64,000 nucleotides of DNA from contig CAVQDO010000006.1 in NCBI GenBank assembly GCA_963711255.1, positions 1 through 64,000 of the forward strand, written 5' to 3'. Positions 25,245-34,252 of this stretch are shown here, piece by piece. Origin of the DNA: GCA-2746365 sp963711255 (GTDB taxonomy: Bacteria; Pseudomonadota; Gammaproteobacteria; SZUA-229). Numbering within the stretch: the stretch's first letter is position 1; each line of letters starts with the position of its first letter. Both the position numbers and the translations under genes were made by a program. Under the pieces are notes generated by a model. It saw only the letters and a program-made list of their open reading frames with translations. It searched no databases and was not told where the DNA came from.

Positions 25245-26021
25245 ATGTCAGCAATACTTTTTGACCTTGACGGCGTACTTTATGAAGATAACAAAGTTAT
25301 TGAAGGCGCCGCCGAAACAGTTAACTGGTTTATACAAAACGGTATTCCTCACCTTTTTTTAACCAACACCACATCAAAATCACGCCAGCAACTTGTAAAT
25401 AAACTCAATAATTTTGGCATTGAGTCTACGATAAAAGATTTTCTAACTCCTCCCGTTACAGCCACGCAATGGTTAAAACATAATAAATTAAACAAGCTTG
25501 CATTATATGTTCCGCAATCAACCAAACAAGAGTTTTCTTCCTTTAACTTAAAAAACGAGGATAATGCTGAGGTCGACGCTGTAATCATCGGCGACCTGGG
25601 CAAACAATGGAATTTCGAAACCATGAACCGTATATTCAGGCAGTTAATGAATAACTCAGAGGCACAGTTAATTGCTCTTGGTATGACGCGTTACTGGCGC
25701 ACCGGTGACGGGCTTCAGCTGGATGTCGGGCCAATGATTAAGGCCTTTGAATTTGCCACCGGTAAAAGCGCGATTGTTTGCGGAAAACCTGATGCCACAT
25801 TTTTTCAGGCCGCCATAAGCCTGCTCGGTACAAAAGAAAATGTTGTAATGATAGGTGATGACATTCATGGCGATATTGAAGGTGCACAACAGGCAGGGCT
25901 AAAGGCTATCCTGGTAAGGACCGGCAAGTTTACCTCGCAGGACCTGAAGACAACAATCAAGCCGGAGACAGTACTCGATTCAGTTTCACAACTGCCTGAA
26001 TGGTGGCAGTCAAACATGTAA
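25245..26021 (+). CDS. HAD-IIA phosphatase, LHPP-like
   Basis: A 258-residue haloacid dehalogenase-fold phosphatase of subfamily IIA. Motif I is FDLDGVLYED (Asp7 nucleophile, Asp9 acid/base), motif II LTNTTSKS, the motif III Lys lies in CGKPDATFF, and motif IV is GDDIHGDIEGA. The N-terminal pattern DLDGVLYEDNKVIEGA and the TNTTSKSR segment are closest to the LHPP (phospholysine/phosphohistidine/pyrophosphate phosphatase) group rather than to NagD. Substrate unknown. It ends one base before the convergent Rof-like gene. Confidence 0.87.
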   Translation: MSAILFDLDGVLYEDNKVIEGAAETVNWFIQNGIPHLFLTNTTSKSRQQLVNKLNNFGIESTIKDFLTPPVTATQWLKHNKLNKLALYVPQSTKQEFSSFNLKNEDNAEVDAVIIGDLGKQWNFETMNRIFRQLMNNSEAQLIALGMTRYWRTGDGLQLDVGPMIKAFEFATGKSAIVCGKPDATFFQAAISLLGTKENVVMIGDDIHGDIEGAQQAGLKAILVRTGKFTSQDLKTTIKPETVLDSVSQLPEWWQSNM

Positions 26022-26022
26022 G

Positions 26023-26256
26023 CTATTCAATCAGGGTGATTTTATCCAGCCTGATACAGACATCCTTACTCTCGCTTAATAAGCTGGCAACAAGAAACTC
26101 TTCCCCATTCCTTACTAAAATATCGACTGGCAGCACAATACCTGTAAAAACCGTATTATTATCTAGCCATTTAATGGACAATTTTCTCTTATGCATAATG
26201 GCAATTTCATACTCATCATGCAGTGCACAGGCTATTGGCTCATAGGGCTGCAGCAC
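26023..26256 (-). CDS. Rho-binding antiterminator (Rof/YaeO) family protein
   Basis: A 77-residue protein with the pattern of Rof: YEPIACALHDEYEIAIM at the N-terminus (compare YQPINCDDYDNLELAC in E. coli), a central strand KLSIKW and a C-terminal LDKITLIE that mirrors LRLDKITSF. Rof binds the RNA-binding domain of Rho and reduces Rho-dependent termination. It is the last gene of a minus-strand run with the CPXCG protein (5 bp) and the TRAP transporter genes upstream. A functional link is not evident. Confidence 0.82.
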   Translation of the reverse strand: MLQPYEPIACALHDEYEIAIMHKRKLSIKWLDNNTVFTGIVLPVDILVRNGEEFLVASLLSESKDVCIRLDKITLIE

Positions 26257-26261
26257 AATGC

Positions 26262-26450
26262 TTACTCATCATCACGCAATATCGTTAACTGGCACTCACC
26301 ATCAAAAGTGATGGATTGTTGAATACGTATTGGCCGGCAGCAAACAGAGCAGTCTTCATAGTAATCCTGTTCGCTCGCTGAATCATCAATCAGCAGTTCA
26401 ATATTTTCGCCACAGTATGGGCAACTGATATCACGGTTAAGTAACTCCAT
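26262..26450 (-). CDS. CPXCG-motif cysteine-rich protein
   Basis: A 62-residue protein with CPYCG and, 28 residues later, CSVCCRPI, the two half-sites of a small zinc ribbon as found in the CPXCG family. The remainder is acidic (DDSASEQDYYED). Function unknown; zinc binding is expected. The ATG lies two bases after the DctM stop, so translation is probably coupled to the TRAP operon. Confidence 0.85.
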   Translation of the reverse strand: MELLNRDISCPYCGENIELLIDDSASEQDYYEDCSVCCRPIRIQQSITFDGECQLTILRDDE

Positions 26451-26452
26451 TA

Positions 26453-27742
26453 TCAGGAACCGTGTCTAAGCTCCAGCAATGACATAGTCAATGCCGGCCA
26501 GTAAGTAATTATCAAAACCGCGAGGAACAGAATCAACATAAAGGGAATGGTTGCATAATACAGTTCGGTAATCGGTTTATTGAAACGGTAACTGGCAATA
26601 AAAAGATTCATTCCTACCGGCGGTGTAAAGTAACCTATCTGCATATTAGCAAGAAAAATAATACCGAAATGTATCGGGTGTATGCCGTAACCCACAGCGA
26701 TAGGCAGGGTTAGCGGAACAATAATAACCAGGGCGGAGAAGACATCAAGCATCATACCCAGCACCAGTAAAAAGATATTAAGCAATATTAAAAAAGTTAA
26801 CTTACTATCAATATGCGCACGGATAAACTCAAATAATTTTGAAGGTATTTCTGCATCGATTAAATAATTCGTTGATGCAAGAGAAACGGCCAGAATAATT
26901 AACACGCCACCGACCAGCACCATCGAGTCGCGCATTATCGTCGGCAACTGTTTTATTTTTACTTCTTTCAGCACCAGTACATTAACGATCAAAACATACA
27001 TCACGGCTACAGCCGCCGCTTCAGAAACAGCAAAATAACCGCTGTAGATGCCGCCAATTAATATGATCGGCAATGGTACTTCCCAGACCGATTTTTGCAA
27101 TGCGCCGATGACTTTTTTCGCATCAAATGCAGTCGTTGGTATTTTATCGCCGATGCTTTTATACATGCTCCAGGCGACTAAAAGCGCAAGCATTAACAAG
27201 CCCGGCAACAAACCGGCAATAAACAGATCATCTATTGCAACGGATTGTTCAAGATTCATTTGTTGTGCAATAACACCATACAAAATAAGTGCTATCGATG
27301 GCGGAAACAGCAAACCTAAACTGCCTGACGAGGTTATCAGTCCCAGGTTAAATCGCTCTGAATATCCCGCCTGCTTCATGGCAGGATAAAGAATCGCACC
27401 CAGGGCGATAATTGTGGCACCGGAAGCACCGGTTAATGCGGTAAAAAATGCGCAGGCGAATAATGAGACAACCGCAAGCCCACCTGGCAACCAGCCCAAC
27501 AAGGCATCCGTCAGTATTACCAGTCTTTCAGACGCCTTGCTTTCACCCAGGATATAGCCTGCAAATGTAAATAATGGAATAGCCAGAAGCACCGGCGTAT
27601 CAACAATGCGATAAATTTCGATAGCGACAACTGATAAATCAATATCGTTACCGTGGAAGCCGATCAGTGCACTGGTCGCAATAATTGCAAATAATGGAGC
27701 ACCAAGGATAACCAGCAGTAAGAGTGCGAGAGCGCCAGCCAC
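26453..27742 (-). CDS. TRAP transporter large membrane subunit (DctM/TatM)
   Basis: A 429-residue protein of 11-13 transmembrane helices, the main sodium-coupled transport subunit. The family features are LLLVILGAPLFAII at the start, LLAIPLFTFAGYIL, LGLLFPPSIALILYG and near the C-terminus FTPPVGMNLFIAS. It starts at a GTG whose first base is the last base of the DctQ stop (TAGTG), showing tight coupling. The solute is decided by the DctP protein encoded upstream. Confidence 0.94.
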   Translation of the reverse strand: MAGALALLLLVILGAPLFAIIATSALIGFHGNDIDLSVVAIEIYRIVDTPVLLAIPLFTFAGYILGESKASERLVILTDALLGWLPGGLAVVSLFACAFFTALTGASGATIIALGAILYPAMKQAGYSERFNLGLITSSGSLGLLFPPSIALILYGVIAQQMNLEQSVAIDDLFIAGLLPGLLMLALLVAWSMYKSIGDKIPTTAFDAKKVIGALQKSVWEVPLPIILIGGIYSGYFAVSEAAAVAVMYVLIVNVLVLKEVKIKQLPTIMRDSMVLVGGVLIILAVSLASTNYLIDAEIPSKLFEFIRAHIDSKLTFLILLNIFLLVLGMMLDVFSALVIIVPLTLPIAVGYGIHPIHFGIIFLANMQIGYFTPPVGMNLFIASYRFNKPITELYYATIPFMLILFLAVLIITYWPALTMSLLELRHGS

Positions 27743-28272
27743 TATTTACTCTCGTCAGAACTGTCAGCGAGTGGTACTGGCACCGGTACAGGCCGTTTTT
27801 TTTCTGGTGGTGACATAAACAATAGACCGTATCGCAATGCAATCAGAAAAAAACTGAGCGGAATAATCAACGCTGTCACCCAGGCAGGTACGCCCGAGAA
27901 AGCAACAGTACCGTATTCATATTCACTGAGCACAAAGCGGCTTGCGTGCCAGCCGATCAGCAGACAGATGAGCAAGGTAAACAGATAAACCGAACGCTGC
28001 ACATAGGGCTTTAAATTCGCCGGCAGATACTTGGTGAAAACGTCTATTCGGATATGATTATCTGTTCGCGTTGCTACCACAGCACCGGCAAGTCCGACCC
28101 ATAAAACCAGTGTTCTTAGTAATGGATCTATCCAGACAGCACCTTCTGAAAATATATTTCTGGATATAATCTGATAAATAGCAAGCACTATCATGCTGGA
28201 CAAAATAGCAACCAGCAGGCCGTCTTCTATCCGGTTAACTGCTTTAATTAATTTATTATTTTTGATATCCAT
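27742..28272 (-). CDS. TRAP transporter small membrane subunit (DctQ/TatQ)
   Basis: A 176-residue protein with four hydrophobic helices; the conserved DctQ features are an Asn in ISRNIF, the WIDPLLRTLVLWVGLAGA helix and DNHIRIDVF. It pairs with the large subunit, scaffolding the elevator domain. The C-terminal tail is Pro/Val-rich and acidic (PVPVPVPLADSSDESK). It overlaps the DctM start by one base and lies 33 bp after DctP. Confidence 0.92.
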   Translation of the reverse strand: MDIKNNKLIKAVNRIEDGLLVAILSSMIVLAIYQIISRNIFSEGAVWIDPLLRTLVLWVGLAGAVVATRTDNHIRIDVFTKYLPANLKPYVQRSVYLFTLLICLLIGWHASRFVLSEYEYGTVAFSGVPAWVTALIIPLSFFLIALRYGLLFMSPPEKKRPVPVPVPLADSSDESK

Positions 28273-28305
28273 TAACAGGTTTTAACTGCCATTTAACCAC
28301 TAGCG

Positions 28306-29316
28306 TTAATGCAATTTCGGCACGTTTAACTTATTAGCGGTTGTAGCTTTATAAAGATTCTCACTAAATTTGTACTTGTGAATCATTTCATTTATAACAA
28401 AGTCTCCTGCTTTTAACCATTCAACTTTCTCACTATCATTTAACTGCACAAACTCTACACCCTGATTAATCAGGGCCTCACGTGCAGCAATGTTATCTAC
28501 CCGGTTGCGCTGATCAATTCTTTTATACACATCAGCCATTACCTCTCTCACTATGGCCTGGTCAGATTCGCTTAGTTTCTTAAATACTTTTTTATCAATG
28601 ATCATCGTTGCCGCCAGGTAATTTAGCGGCAGATCAACAACATATTTCACATGCGTATGCCACTGCAATGCGAGGGCGCCAATAGGTGAAGTAATAATGT
28701 TATTGATCAAACCTGTCTGCAGGCCTGTCAGGACATCAGATAACGGCAACGAAATAGGTGTGATGCCAACATAACGATAAACCGACAGTCCTACATCACT
28801 GCCTTCCGGTACCCAGGATTTCTGCTTTCTCAAATCATCAAAACTACTTATGCGTTCTTTAGACATAAGGTAGGTAAAACCACCCTGTGCAAAACCAAAA
28901 TTAACAAACCCGTCACTTTCGACAATATTACTCAATAACGGGTCAGATGACTTCCGTATGGTTTCCGCATCATCCAGACTGGAAAACAAAAAAGGTAACC
29001 CATAAACCGTAGCGTCTGTTGTAGTTTGCGCAAGACTGCCGAGAGTTATAGCACCACCATGTAACTGGCCGATACGTATTTTCCTTAGCACGTTATCATC
29101 ATTCCCCATAACACCGCCGGGATAAAACTTAAACTCAACTCGACCGTTTGTCCGATCTTTAATCGCTTTTGCACCCGCACGCATCTGCTCCATCCAGAAA
29201 GTACCCTCAGGAGAAAGCGTGGCGATTTTAATGGTTTTCGCAACAGTCACCGTTGAGCTTAAAGCAAACAAAGTCGCCGTCAAAAAAAGAATTACATACT
29301 TAATACTATTTTTCAT
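28306..29316 (-). CDS. TRAP transporter substrate-binding protein (DctP/TatP type)
   Basis: A 336-residue periplasmic binding protein with a signal peptide ending near VTVAK. The mature start KIATLSPEGTFW, the KFYPGGVMGNDD segment and the GITPISLPLSDVLTGLQTGLINNIITSP segment are family features. This is the group of DctP proteins linked to a TatT partner, represented by the Treponema pallidum Tp0957 system. Such proteins can have more hydrophobic pockets than dicarboxylate DctPs. The ligand is unknown. A TatT gene lies immediately upstream. Confidence 0.92.
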   Translation of the reverse strand: MKNSIKYVILFLTATLFALSSTVTVAKTIKIATLSPEGTFWMEQMRAGAKAIKDRTNGRVEFKFYPGGVMGNDDNVLRKIRIGQLHGGAITLGSLAQTTTDATVYGLPFLFSSLDDAETIRKSSDPLLSNIVESDGFVNFGFAQGGFTYLMSKERISSFDDLRKQKSWVPEGSDVGLSVYRYVGITPISLPLSDVLTGLQTGLINNIITSPIGALALQWHTHVKYVVDLPLNYLAATMIIDKKVFKKLSESDQAIVREVMADVYKRIDQRNRVDNIAAREALINQGVEFVQLNDSEKVEWLKAGDFVINEMIHKYKFSENLYKATTANKLNVPKLH

Positions 29317-29458
29317 TTTTCACTTTTATCTCCAGGACCCAGGGCGTAAACCGTAAACCACCTTCCTAACTATGGATGTCACTAAACAGAGCAATGCAGA
29401 AGCAATCCGAGTCACAACTCACAGTACATTTTTTATTAACACGCATTTAACTGCATGT

Positions 29459-30334
29459 TCAAAAGTAATCATCGGCATCCTGCAACAATATTTTTGCTTT
29501 CTGTTTAGCCAGAGTATTAATCAAAATTTGTTGCCGGGGCCCTATATCAGCATCAATAACCTGCTGCAACAGGCTGTCATATAATTTTCGATCAAACATC
29601 ATACGTGCGTATTTATCAGCAAACATAACTTTTGCCATTAAATTTTCACCTTGAGAAATTTCAATCGCGCGTTCAAAATGCTGTTTTGCAATTTCCGGTT
29701 TGCCACCCAGTGCTGGCGGCAACAAAGATTCCATGACAGCCATATACAGATGCGCATTACCATTATTAACGGTTTCATCAGTATCTAACACCCGCTGCAA
29801 GCCTGCCTTGACCTTTGGCAATTCTGCCACCGCATTCCAGTCGCTACTATTTGCTTCAATAACTCCGGCCCAACTGCTGACAAAGATAAACAATGACTCT
29901 GCCTGCTCTTTCTCAACCGTTTCAAGGCGTTTCTCAAATTCAAAGTAAGTTAAGCTCTTGAAATCACAAATGTTGCTGTAGCGTAAACACATGGCCCTGC
30001 TACCGTAGTCGAAAGCGCGACTTGCCAGTGCCTTTTTACTTTCACTACTATCAGTAAAGCTTGAAGCATAAGCAGCATAAAGTTGTGCACCTGATTCGAG
30101 TAATTCCGGGTTATCCGGGTCGCCCTTAATCATACTGCTGATCAATACAAGGTAAGAAGGTACCGCTTTTTTAATTGTTTCGGGATCATCAAATTCGAGA
30201 ATAGTTGCTGACAGATCCTGTGCAAACTCCTGTTTTGCATTAGCAATAAGCTGGCTGCAGGCACTGACACTCATCAGCGTCAATATTATTAGCGCCAGTT
30301 TAATAATCCGGTTTGTCTGTGATCTGGATTTCAT
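29459..30334 (-). CDS. TRAP-associated TPR lipoprotein TatT
   Basis: A 291-residue lipoprotein (lipobox VSAC, Cys26) of alpha-helical repeats. The pattern of ESGAQLYAAYASSF, YGSRAMCLRY, LYMAVMESLLPPALGGKPEIAKQHFERAIEIS and the central pore-facing segments matches the TatT component (Tp0956) of tetratricopeptide-associated TRAP transporters. TatT trimers dock with the binding protein TatP. The gene lies 142 bp upstream of DctP on the same strand, so the unit is TatT-P-Q-M. The 142-bp spacer shows no clear promoter or terminator. Confidence 0.85.
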   Translation of the reverse strand: MKSRSQTNRIIKLALIILTLMSVSACSQLIANAKQEFAQDLSATILEFDDPETIKKAVPSYLVLISSMIKGDPDNPELLESGAQLYAAYASSFTDSSESKKALASRAFDYGSRAMCLRYSNICDFKSLTYFEFEKRLETVEKEQAESLFIFVSSWAGVIEANSSDWNAVAELPKVKAGLQRVLDTDETVNNGNAHLYMAVMESLLPPALGGKPEIAKQHFERAIEISQGENLMAKVMFADKYARMMFDRKLYDSLLQQVIDADIGPRQQILINTLAKQKAKILLQDADDYF

Positions 30335-30511
30335 ACAGTGATAACGACTATTTCGGAAGCCATGAAATTTGACAGATACTACCTTATATTGGTTTCAAGG
30401 TCTGCCTGCAAACAGACTCTTTTTTTAAAAGATCGTACTATTTGCTTCAAACTGGCCTATGGCTATCCAGCACTTATCTATGGCAGTTTCTCTATATTTA
30501 ACGATGGGCAT

Positions 30512-30541
30512 AAAAAAAGGCCGAAAATCCGGCCTTTTTTT
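30512..30541. terminator. Bidirectional intrinsic terminator after the SPOR gene
   Basis: AAAAAAAGGCCG, a three-base AAA loop, and TCCGGCCTTTTTTT: a GC-rich stem with an A-run and a T-run on both sides, so it can stop transcription in either direction. It lies 17 bp after the stop of the minus-strand SPOR gene and insulates it from tatT. Confidence 0.88.
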
Positions 30542-30557
30542 GAAAATACGAAATGTT

Positions 30558-31124
30558 TTACTGTGCGACAATTTTCTGCAGGCCGGCCACTGAACGAACC
30601 CATGGTTTTGCACCGGTTTTCATCTCCAGCTCTGTTGCAGCGGCATTCGCTGAAGCTCGGTCTTCATGAAGATCGACCAATACATATACGATCGAACCCG
30701 CACGGTCAGTTTTTACTGACTTTAGCATTGTCAGTTCTTTACTGTTCTGGAATTTTTCAACACTTGCAGCCGTTTTTCCGGCATAAACCTGAACCGCATA
30801 ATGAGTGCCCGGCATCGCCATTATTTCCTGCTCTGGCGTTAGCTCCTCGATAACAACCGGTGCAATCATTTCTGGTACAGGTGCTGGTTCTGGCTCCTGC
30901 ATTACGATTGGTTCTGGATCTGCCAGCAGCACTGGATCATTCAAAGAAGTATCTGAAATAACATCATCAGAAGGAACACTTTCAGCTTCAGCTGAATATT
31001 TTGATACCCAGGGCGAATCATCAGATTGTGTCCAGGGTGCGGGTGAACTTGAACAGCCAATCAGGCCAAAAATGATTAAATTACTTACTGCGATGCCACG
31101 CATGACTTTTATTGTTGTTTCCAT
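30558..31124 (-). CDS. SPOR-domain lipoprotein
   Basis: A 188-residue lipoprotein (lipobox LIGC) with a Pro/Glu-rich spacer (residues 45-100; PEPIVMQEPEPAPVPE), then a C-terminal SPOR domain starting at THYAVQVYAG and including VYVLVDLHEDRASANAA. SPOR domains bind denuded peptidoglycan at the division site. It is similar in build to other short SPOR lipoproteins, not to FtsN. The ATG at 31124 has a good AGGGG site. It is transcribed from its own start with a terminator behind it. Confidence 0.83.
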   Translation of the reverse strand: METTIKVMRGIAVSNLIIFGLIGCSSSPAPWTQSDDSPWVSKYSAEAESVPSDDVISDTSLNDPVLLADPEPIVMQEPEPAPVPEMIAPVVIEELTPEQEIMAMPGTHYAVQVYAGKTAASVEKFQNSKELTMLKSVKTDRAGSIVYVLVDLHEDRASANAAATELEMKTGAKPWVRSVAGLQKIVAQ

Positions 31125-31470
31125 GTTTTTCCCCTGGGTCTTATGGCCATTTGTTATGGTTTTAGAGATTGTAGCCCATAATATTTAATTTTCTGCAATC
31201 AGCCGCGTTTTTCGCGAACCGAATGGAAATATTTACAGCAAACATTGGTAGATTATACAAATATTCATTTTGTGAATAAAGAAATACACAATTGCCGCCC
31301 GCCTCCCGGGAAAGTTACTCAGGTTGTAAGCTTTTACTGCGTAATAGCAATAACCTAACTGAACCACTGGCTCTGAAACCAACAATAAAACCGGCAATAA
31401 AAAAGGAGCCGAAGCTCCTTTTTTACCAGGCACCCTGTTTCAGGATGCCATTTGCGATAAATTCAGCAGA
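31125..31470. other. 346-bp intergenic region between the SPOR gene and pnp
   Basis: No gene is visible. The part near pnp holds the pnp terminator (31399-31424). The remaining 270 bp are AT-rich and must include the SPOR promoter on the minus strand. A TATAAT-like box and a TACAAT-like box occur, but neither has a convincing -35 at 16-18 bp, so I make no call. Confidence 0.7.
31399..31424 (-). terminator. Intrinsic terminator of pnp
   Basis: AAAAAAGGAGC-CGAA-GCTCCTTTTTT: an 11-bp stem with a four-base loop, about 45 bp after the pnp stop. It closes the rimP-to-pnp operon. Confidence 0.9.
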
Positions 31471-33564
31471 TCAGGCAACAGCCTCGTCCACTTCCTTCAT
31501 GCTTAAACGGATACGACCCTGACGATCGATTTCCAGTACTTTCACTTTAACGGTATCGCCTTCAGACAGCTTGTCACTCACATTCTCAACACGCTCTTCG
31601 CTGATTTGAGAAATATGAACCAGTCCGTCTTTACCCGGCAGAATTTCAACGAATGCACCAAAATCCATAATCTTCTTCACGGTACCATGGTAAGTAACTC
31701 CTACCTCGGCATCAGATGTAATCTGTTCTATGCGTCTTTTCGCTTCTTCTGCGGCAGCTAAATCGCTGGAAGAAATTTTAACGTTACCTTCATCATCAAT
31801 ATCGATAACGGCACCGGTTTCTTCGGTTAATGCACGGATCACTGCGCCGCCTTTTCCGATAACATCGCGGATCTTATCCGGGTGTATCTTGATATTCAGG
31901 TAACGAGGTGCGTACTCAGACATTTCAGTACTGGTTTCAGACATGACTTTATTCATTTCACCAAGAATAAAGTTACGTCCGGCTTTAGCCTGCTCCAGCG
32001 CCTTTTCCATAATCTCTTTAGTAATGCCGTCTATTTTAATATCCATCTGTAATGCACAGATGCCATTTTCAGAACCAGCAACTTTAAAGTCCATGTCACC
32101 CAGGTGATCTTCGTCACCCAGGATGTCAGAAAGCACGGCAAAATCATCACCTTCTTTAATCAGACCCATGGCAATACCAGCAACAGGCGCTTTAATCGGT
32201 ACACCGGCATCCATCAGCGACAGACTGGTACCACAAACCGAAGCCATTGAGCTTGAGCCGTTAGATTCAGTAATTTCAGATACCACACGAATAGTGTATG
32301 GGAATTCTTCTTCTGAAGGCATAACACCTATAACACCACGCTTCGCTAAACGGCCATGGCCAATCTCACGACGTTTAGGTGTACCTACCATACCGGTTTC
32401 ACCAACACAGTATGGAGGGAAGTTATAGTGCAGCATGAACGGTTCGCGGTAGGAACCACCCAGTGCATCGATAATCTGTGCGTCACGCGCAGTACCCAGT
32501 GTGGTTACAACCAGCGCCTGTGTTTCACCGCGGGTAAACAGCGCAGAACCATGGGTACGCGGCAATACGCCAGTACGAACAGTGATAGCGCGCACATCCG
32601 AAGTTGTACGGCCATCAATACGTTTTTCGCCAGCGATAATGCGACCACGAACCAGTTTCTTCTCCAGTTTGCCAAAGGCGCCTTTTACATCCTCTTTTGA
32701 CCAGCCATCGTCTGTCATAAGGGCTTCGACGGCAGCTCTTCTGGCGGCTTTAACGGCGTCCTGCCTGGCCATTTTTTCAGCTATCTGGTAAGCATCAATG
32801 ATCGCAGTCGAGCTTATTTCTGCAACTTTCGCAGCCAGTTCTTCGTCAGCAACAGGTTCAATATAGTCCCATTTAGGATTACCTACTTCTGCGGCAAATT
32901 CGCTGATTGCAGTAATCACTGCCTGCATCTGTTCATGACCGAACATCACGGCGCCTAACATAACCTCTTCAGACAGTAATTTAGCTTCAGACTCAACCAT
33001 CAATACCGCTTTATCAGTACCGGCAACAACCAGGTCAAGTTCAGATGTTTCTAATTCTGCCTTACTTGGGTTTAATATATATTCACCGTCTTTATAACCA
33101 ACTCGCGCGGCACCCAGTGGACCCGCAAAAGGAACACCAGCAACAGATAGCGCCGCAGAAGCACCGATGATTGCTGGAATCTCTGGATCAATATCATCAC
33201 TGATAGAAACAACGGTGGCAACGATTTGAGCTTCGTTAGTAAATCCCTTTGGAAATAAAGGACGGATCGGACGGTCAATCAATCGACAGGTCAAAGTTTC
33301 TGCTTCACTCGGACGACCTTCCCGACGGAAGAAACCGCCTGGAATTTTACCCGCAGCGTAGGTACGTTCCTGGTAATTCACTGTCATCGGGAAGAAGTCT
33401 CTGCCCTCTTCAGTCTCTTTAGAGCATACGGCAGTAACAAAAACAACGGTATCGCCCATGCTTATCATCACAGCACCGGATGCCTGACGAGCAATTTCAC
33501 TCGTTTCCATCGTTACTGTTAGATCACCGTACTGAAATGATTTTTTAATTGCTGTAGGTATCAC
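31471..33564 (-). CDS. pnp: Polyribonucleotide nucleotidyltransferase (PNPase)
   Basis: A 697-residue phosphorolytic 3'-5' exoribonuclease and degradosome partner. Two RNase PH-like domains flank a helical domain, with FFRREGRPSE and the second-core GRTTSDVRAI and LPRTHGSALFTRGETQALV motifs. The KH domain (IHPDKIRDVIGKGGAVIR, about 560-580) and S1 domain (VGVTYHGTVKKIMDFGAFVEI) close the protein. Length matches E. coli PNPase (711). It lies downstream of rpsO, with a terminator-like hairpin between them, as in E. coli, where RNase III processing of this spacer allows autoregulation. Confidence 0.98.
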   Translation of the reverse strand: MIPTAIKKSFQYGDLTVTMETSEIARQASGAVMISMGDTVVFVTAVCSKETEEGRDFFPMTVNYQERTYAAGKIPGGFFRREGRPSEAETLTCRLIDRPIRPLFPKGFTNEAQIVATVVSISDDIDPEIPAIIGASAALSVAGVPFAGPLGAARVGYKDGEYILNPSKAELETSELDLVVAGTDKAVLMVESEAKLLSEEVMLGAVMFGHEQMQAVITAISEFAAEVGNPKWDYIEPVADEELAAKVAEISSTAIIDAYQIAEKMARQDAVKAARRAAVEALMTDDGWSKEDVKGAFGKLEKKLVRGRIIAGEKRIDGRTTSDVRAITVRTGVLPRTHGSALFTRGETQALVVTTLGTARDAQIIDALGGSYREPFMLHYNFPPYCVGETGMVGTPKRREIGHGRLAKRGVIGVMPSEEEFPYTIRVVSEITESNGSSSMASVCGTSLSLMDAGVPIKAPVAGIAMGLIKEGDDFAVLSDILGDEDHLGDMDFKVAGSENGICALQMDIKIDGITKEIMEKALEQAKAGRNFILGEMNKVMSETSTEMSEYAPRYLNIKIHPDKIRDVIGKGGAVIRALTEETGAVIDIDDEGNVKISSSDLAAAEEAKRRIEQITSDAEVGVTYHGTVKKIMDFGAFVEILPGKDGLVHISQISEERVENVSDKLSEGDTVKVKVLEIDRQGRIRLSMKEVDEAVA

Positions 33565-33623
33565 AATATTATTTCCTGAAATTGGGGCCTGATAACGGAC
33601 TTAACCCTGAAAAAAAGCATAAA

Positions 33624-33672
33624 AAAATCACTGATCCCTAACCCTTTATTGTTGGTGGAATTCAGTGATTTT
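33624..33672 (-). terminator. rpsO-pnp intergenic hairpin/terminator
   Basis: On the minus strand AAAATCACTGA pairs with TCAGTGATTTT across a 27-base loop, followed by seven T residues. Its position matches the rpsO terminator and pnp leader of E. coli, where partial read-through feeds pnp. The 11-bp stem has few GC pairs, so incomplete termination is plausible. Confidence 0.72.
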
Positions 33673-33691
33673 ATCAACCACGCATCTTTGT

Positions 33692-33961
33692 TTATCGACG
33701 CAGACCAAGGCTGGAAATCAGCTCTTTATAACGGTCAGTGTTTTTCGCTTTAAGGTAATCAAGTAATTTACGACGCTGATTAACCATGCGTAACAAACCA
33801 CGACGTGAGTGATGATCACCTTTGTGTTCTTTAAAGTGCTCTGTTAATTGCACAATACGAGTTGTTAATAATGCTACCTGCACTTCCGGAGAACCTGTAT
33901 CTCCTTCTTTTTGCTGGTATTTTGAAACAACTTCGCCTTTTTCTGCGGTCGATAAAGACAT
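33692..33961 (-). CDS. rpsO: Small ribosomal subunit protein uS15
   Basis: The 89-residue ribosomal protein S15, which binds 16S rRNA helices and bridges to the 50S subunit. Conserved parts: DTGSPEVQVALLT, HFKEHKGDHHSRRGLLRMV and RRKLLDYLK. Length equals E. coli S15. It lies upstream of pnp and 291 bp downstream of truB; a palindromic repeat sits in that spacer. Confidence 0.99.
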   Translation of the reverse strand: MSLSTAEKGEVVSKYQQKEGDTGSPEVQVALLTTRIVQLTEHFKEHKGDHHSRRGLLRMVNQRRKLLDYLKAKNTDRYKELISSLGLRR

Positions 33962-34130
33962 GAATACTCCGAACTCTGTTTTGACTAAATAAATGGTCTG
34001 TAATTAAAGGATGGCGATTTTATCACTTATTGAAGCGACAAAAAAGCATTGTTTATAAAAAGTTTTTTTACCTTTTCTGGTAATTTTTTCAGCTTTCCCG
34101 GCTTTTACCAAAACCTTTTTAAAGCTTTTT

Positions 34131-34216
34131 TACCGCAGAGACGCGGAGACGCAGAGAAAACAATGATTTTTTATCATTTATAACGTTTTTCTCCGCGCCC
34201 TCCGCGCCTCTGCGGT
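34131..34216. repeat. Palindromic repeat, copy 3 (outer element only)
   Basis: TACCGCAGAGACGCGGAG at 34131-34148 and CTCCGCGCCTCTGCGGT at 34200-34216 are the outer arms of copy 1, but the centre lacks the GTCATTGCGAGC inner palindrome and has a different AT-rich loop with AATGAT/ATCATT. It lies between truB and rpsO within an otherwise conserved operon. Confidence 0.85.
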
Positions 34217-34252
34217 GAAATTAGTTTTTAATGCCTGATGATCACAAGACAC

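Noticed and set aside
30338..30853. 171-codon open frame on the plus strand
   Set aside because: It runs through the terminator at 30512-30541 and over the SPOR domain on the other strand; the translation is low-complexity and unlike any family, and no ribosome-binding site precedes it.
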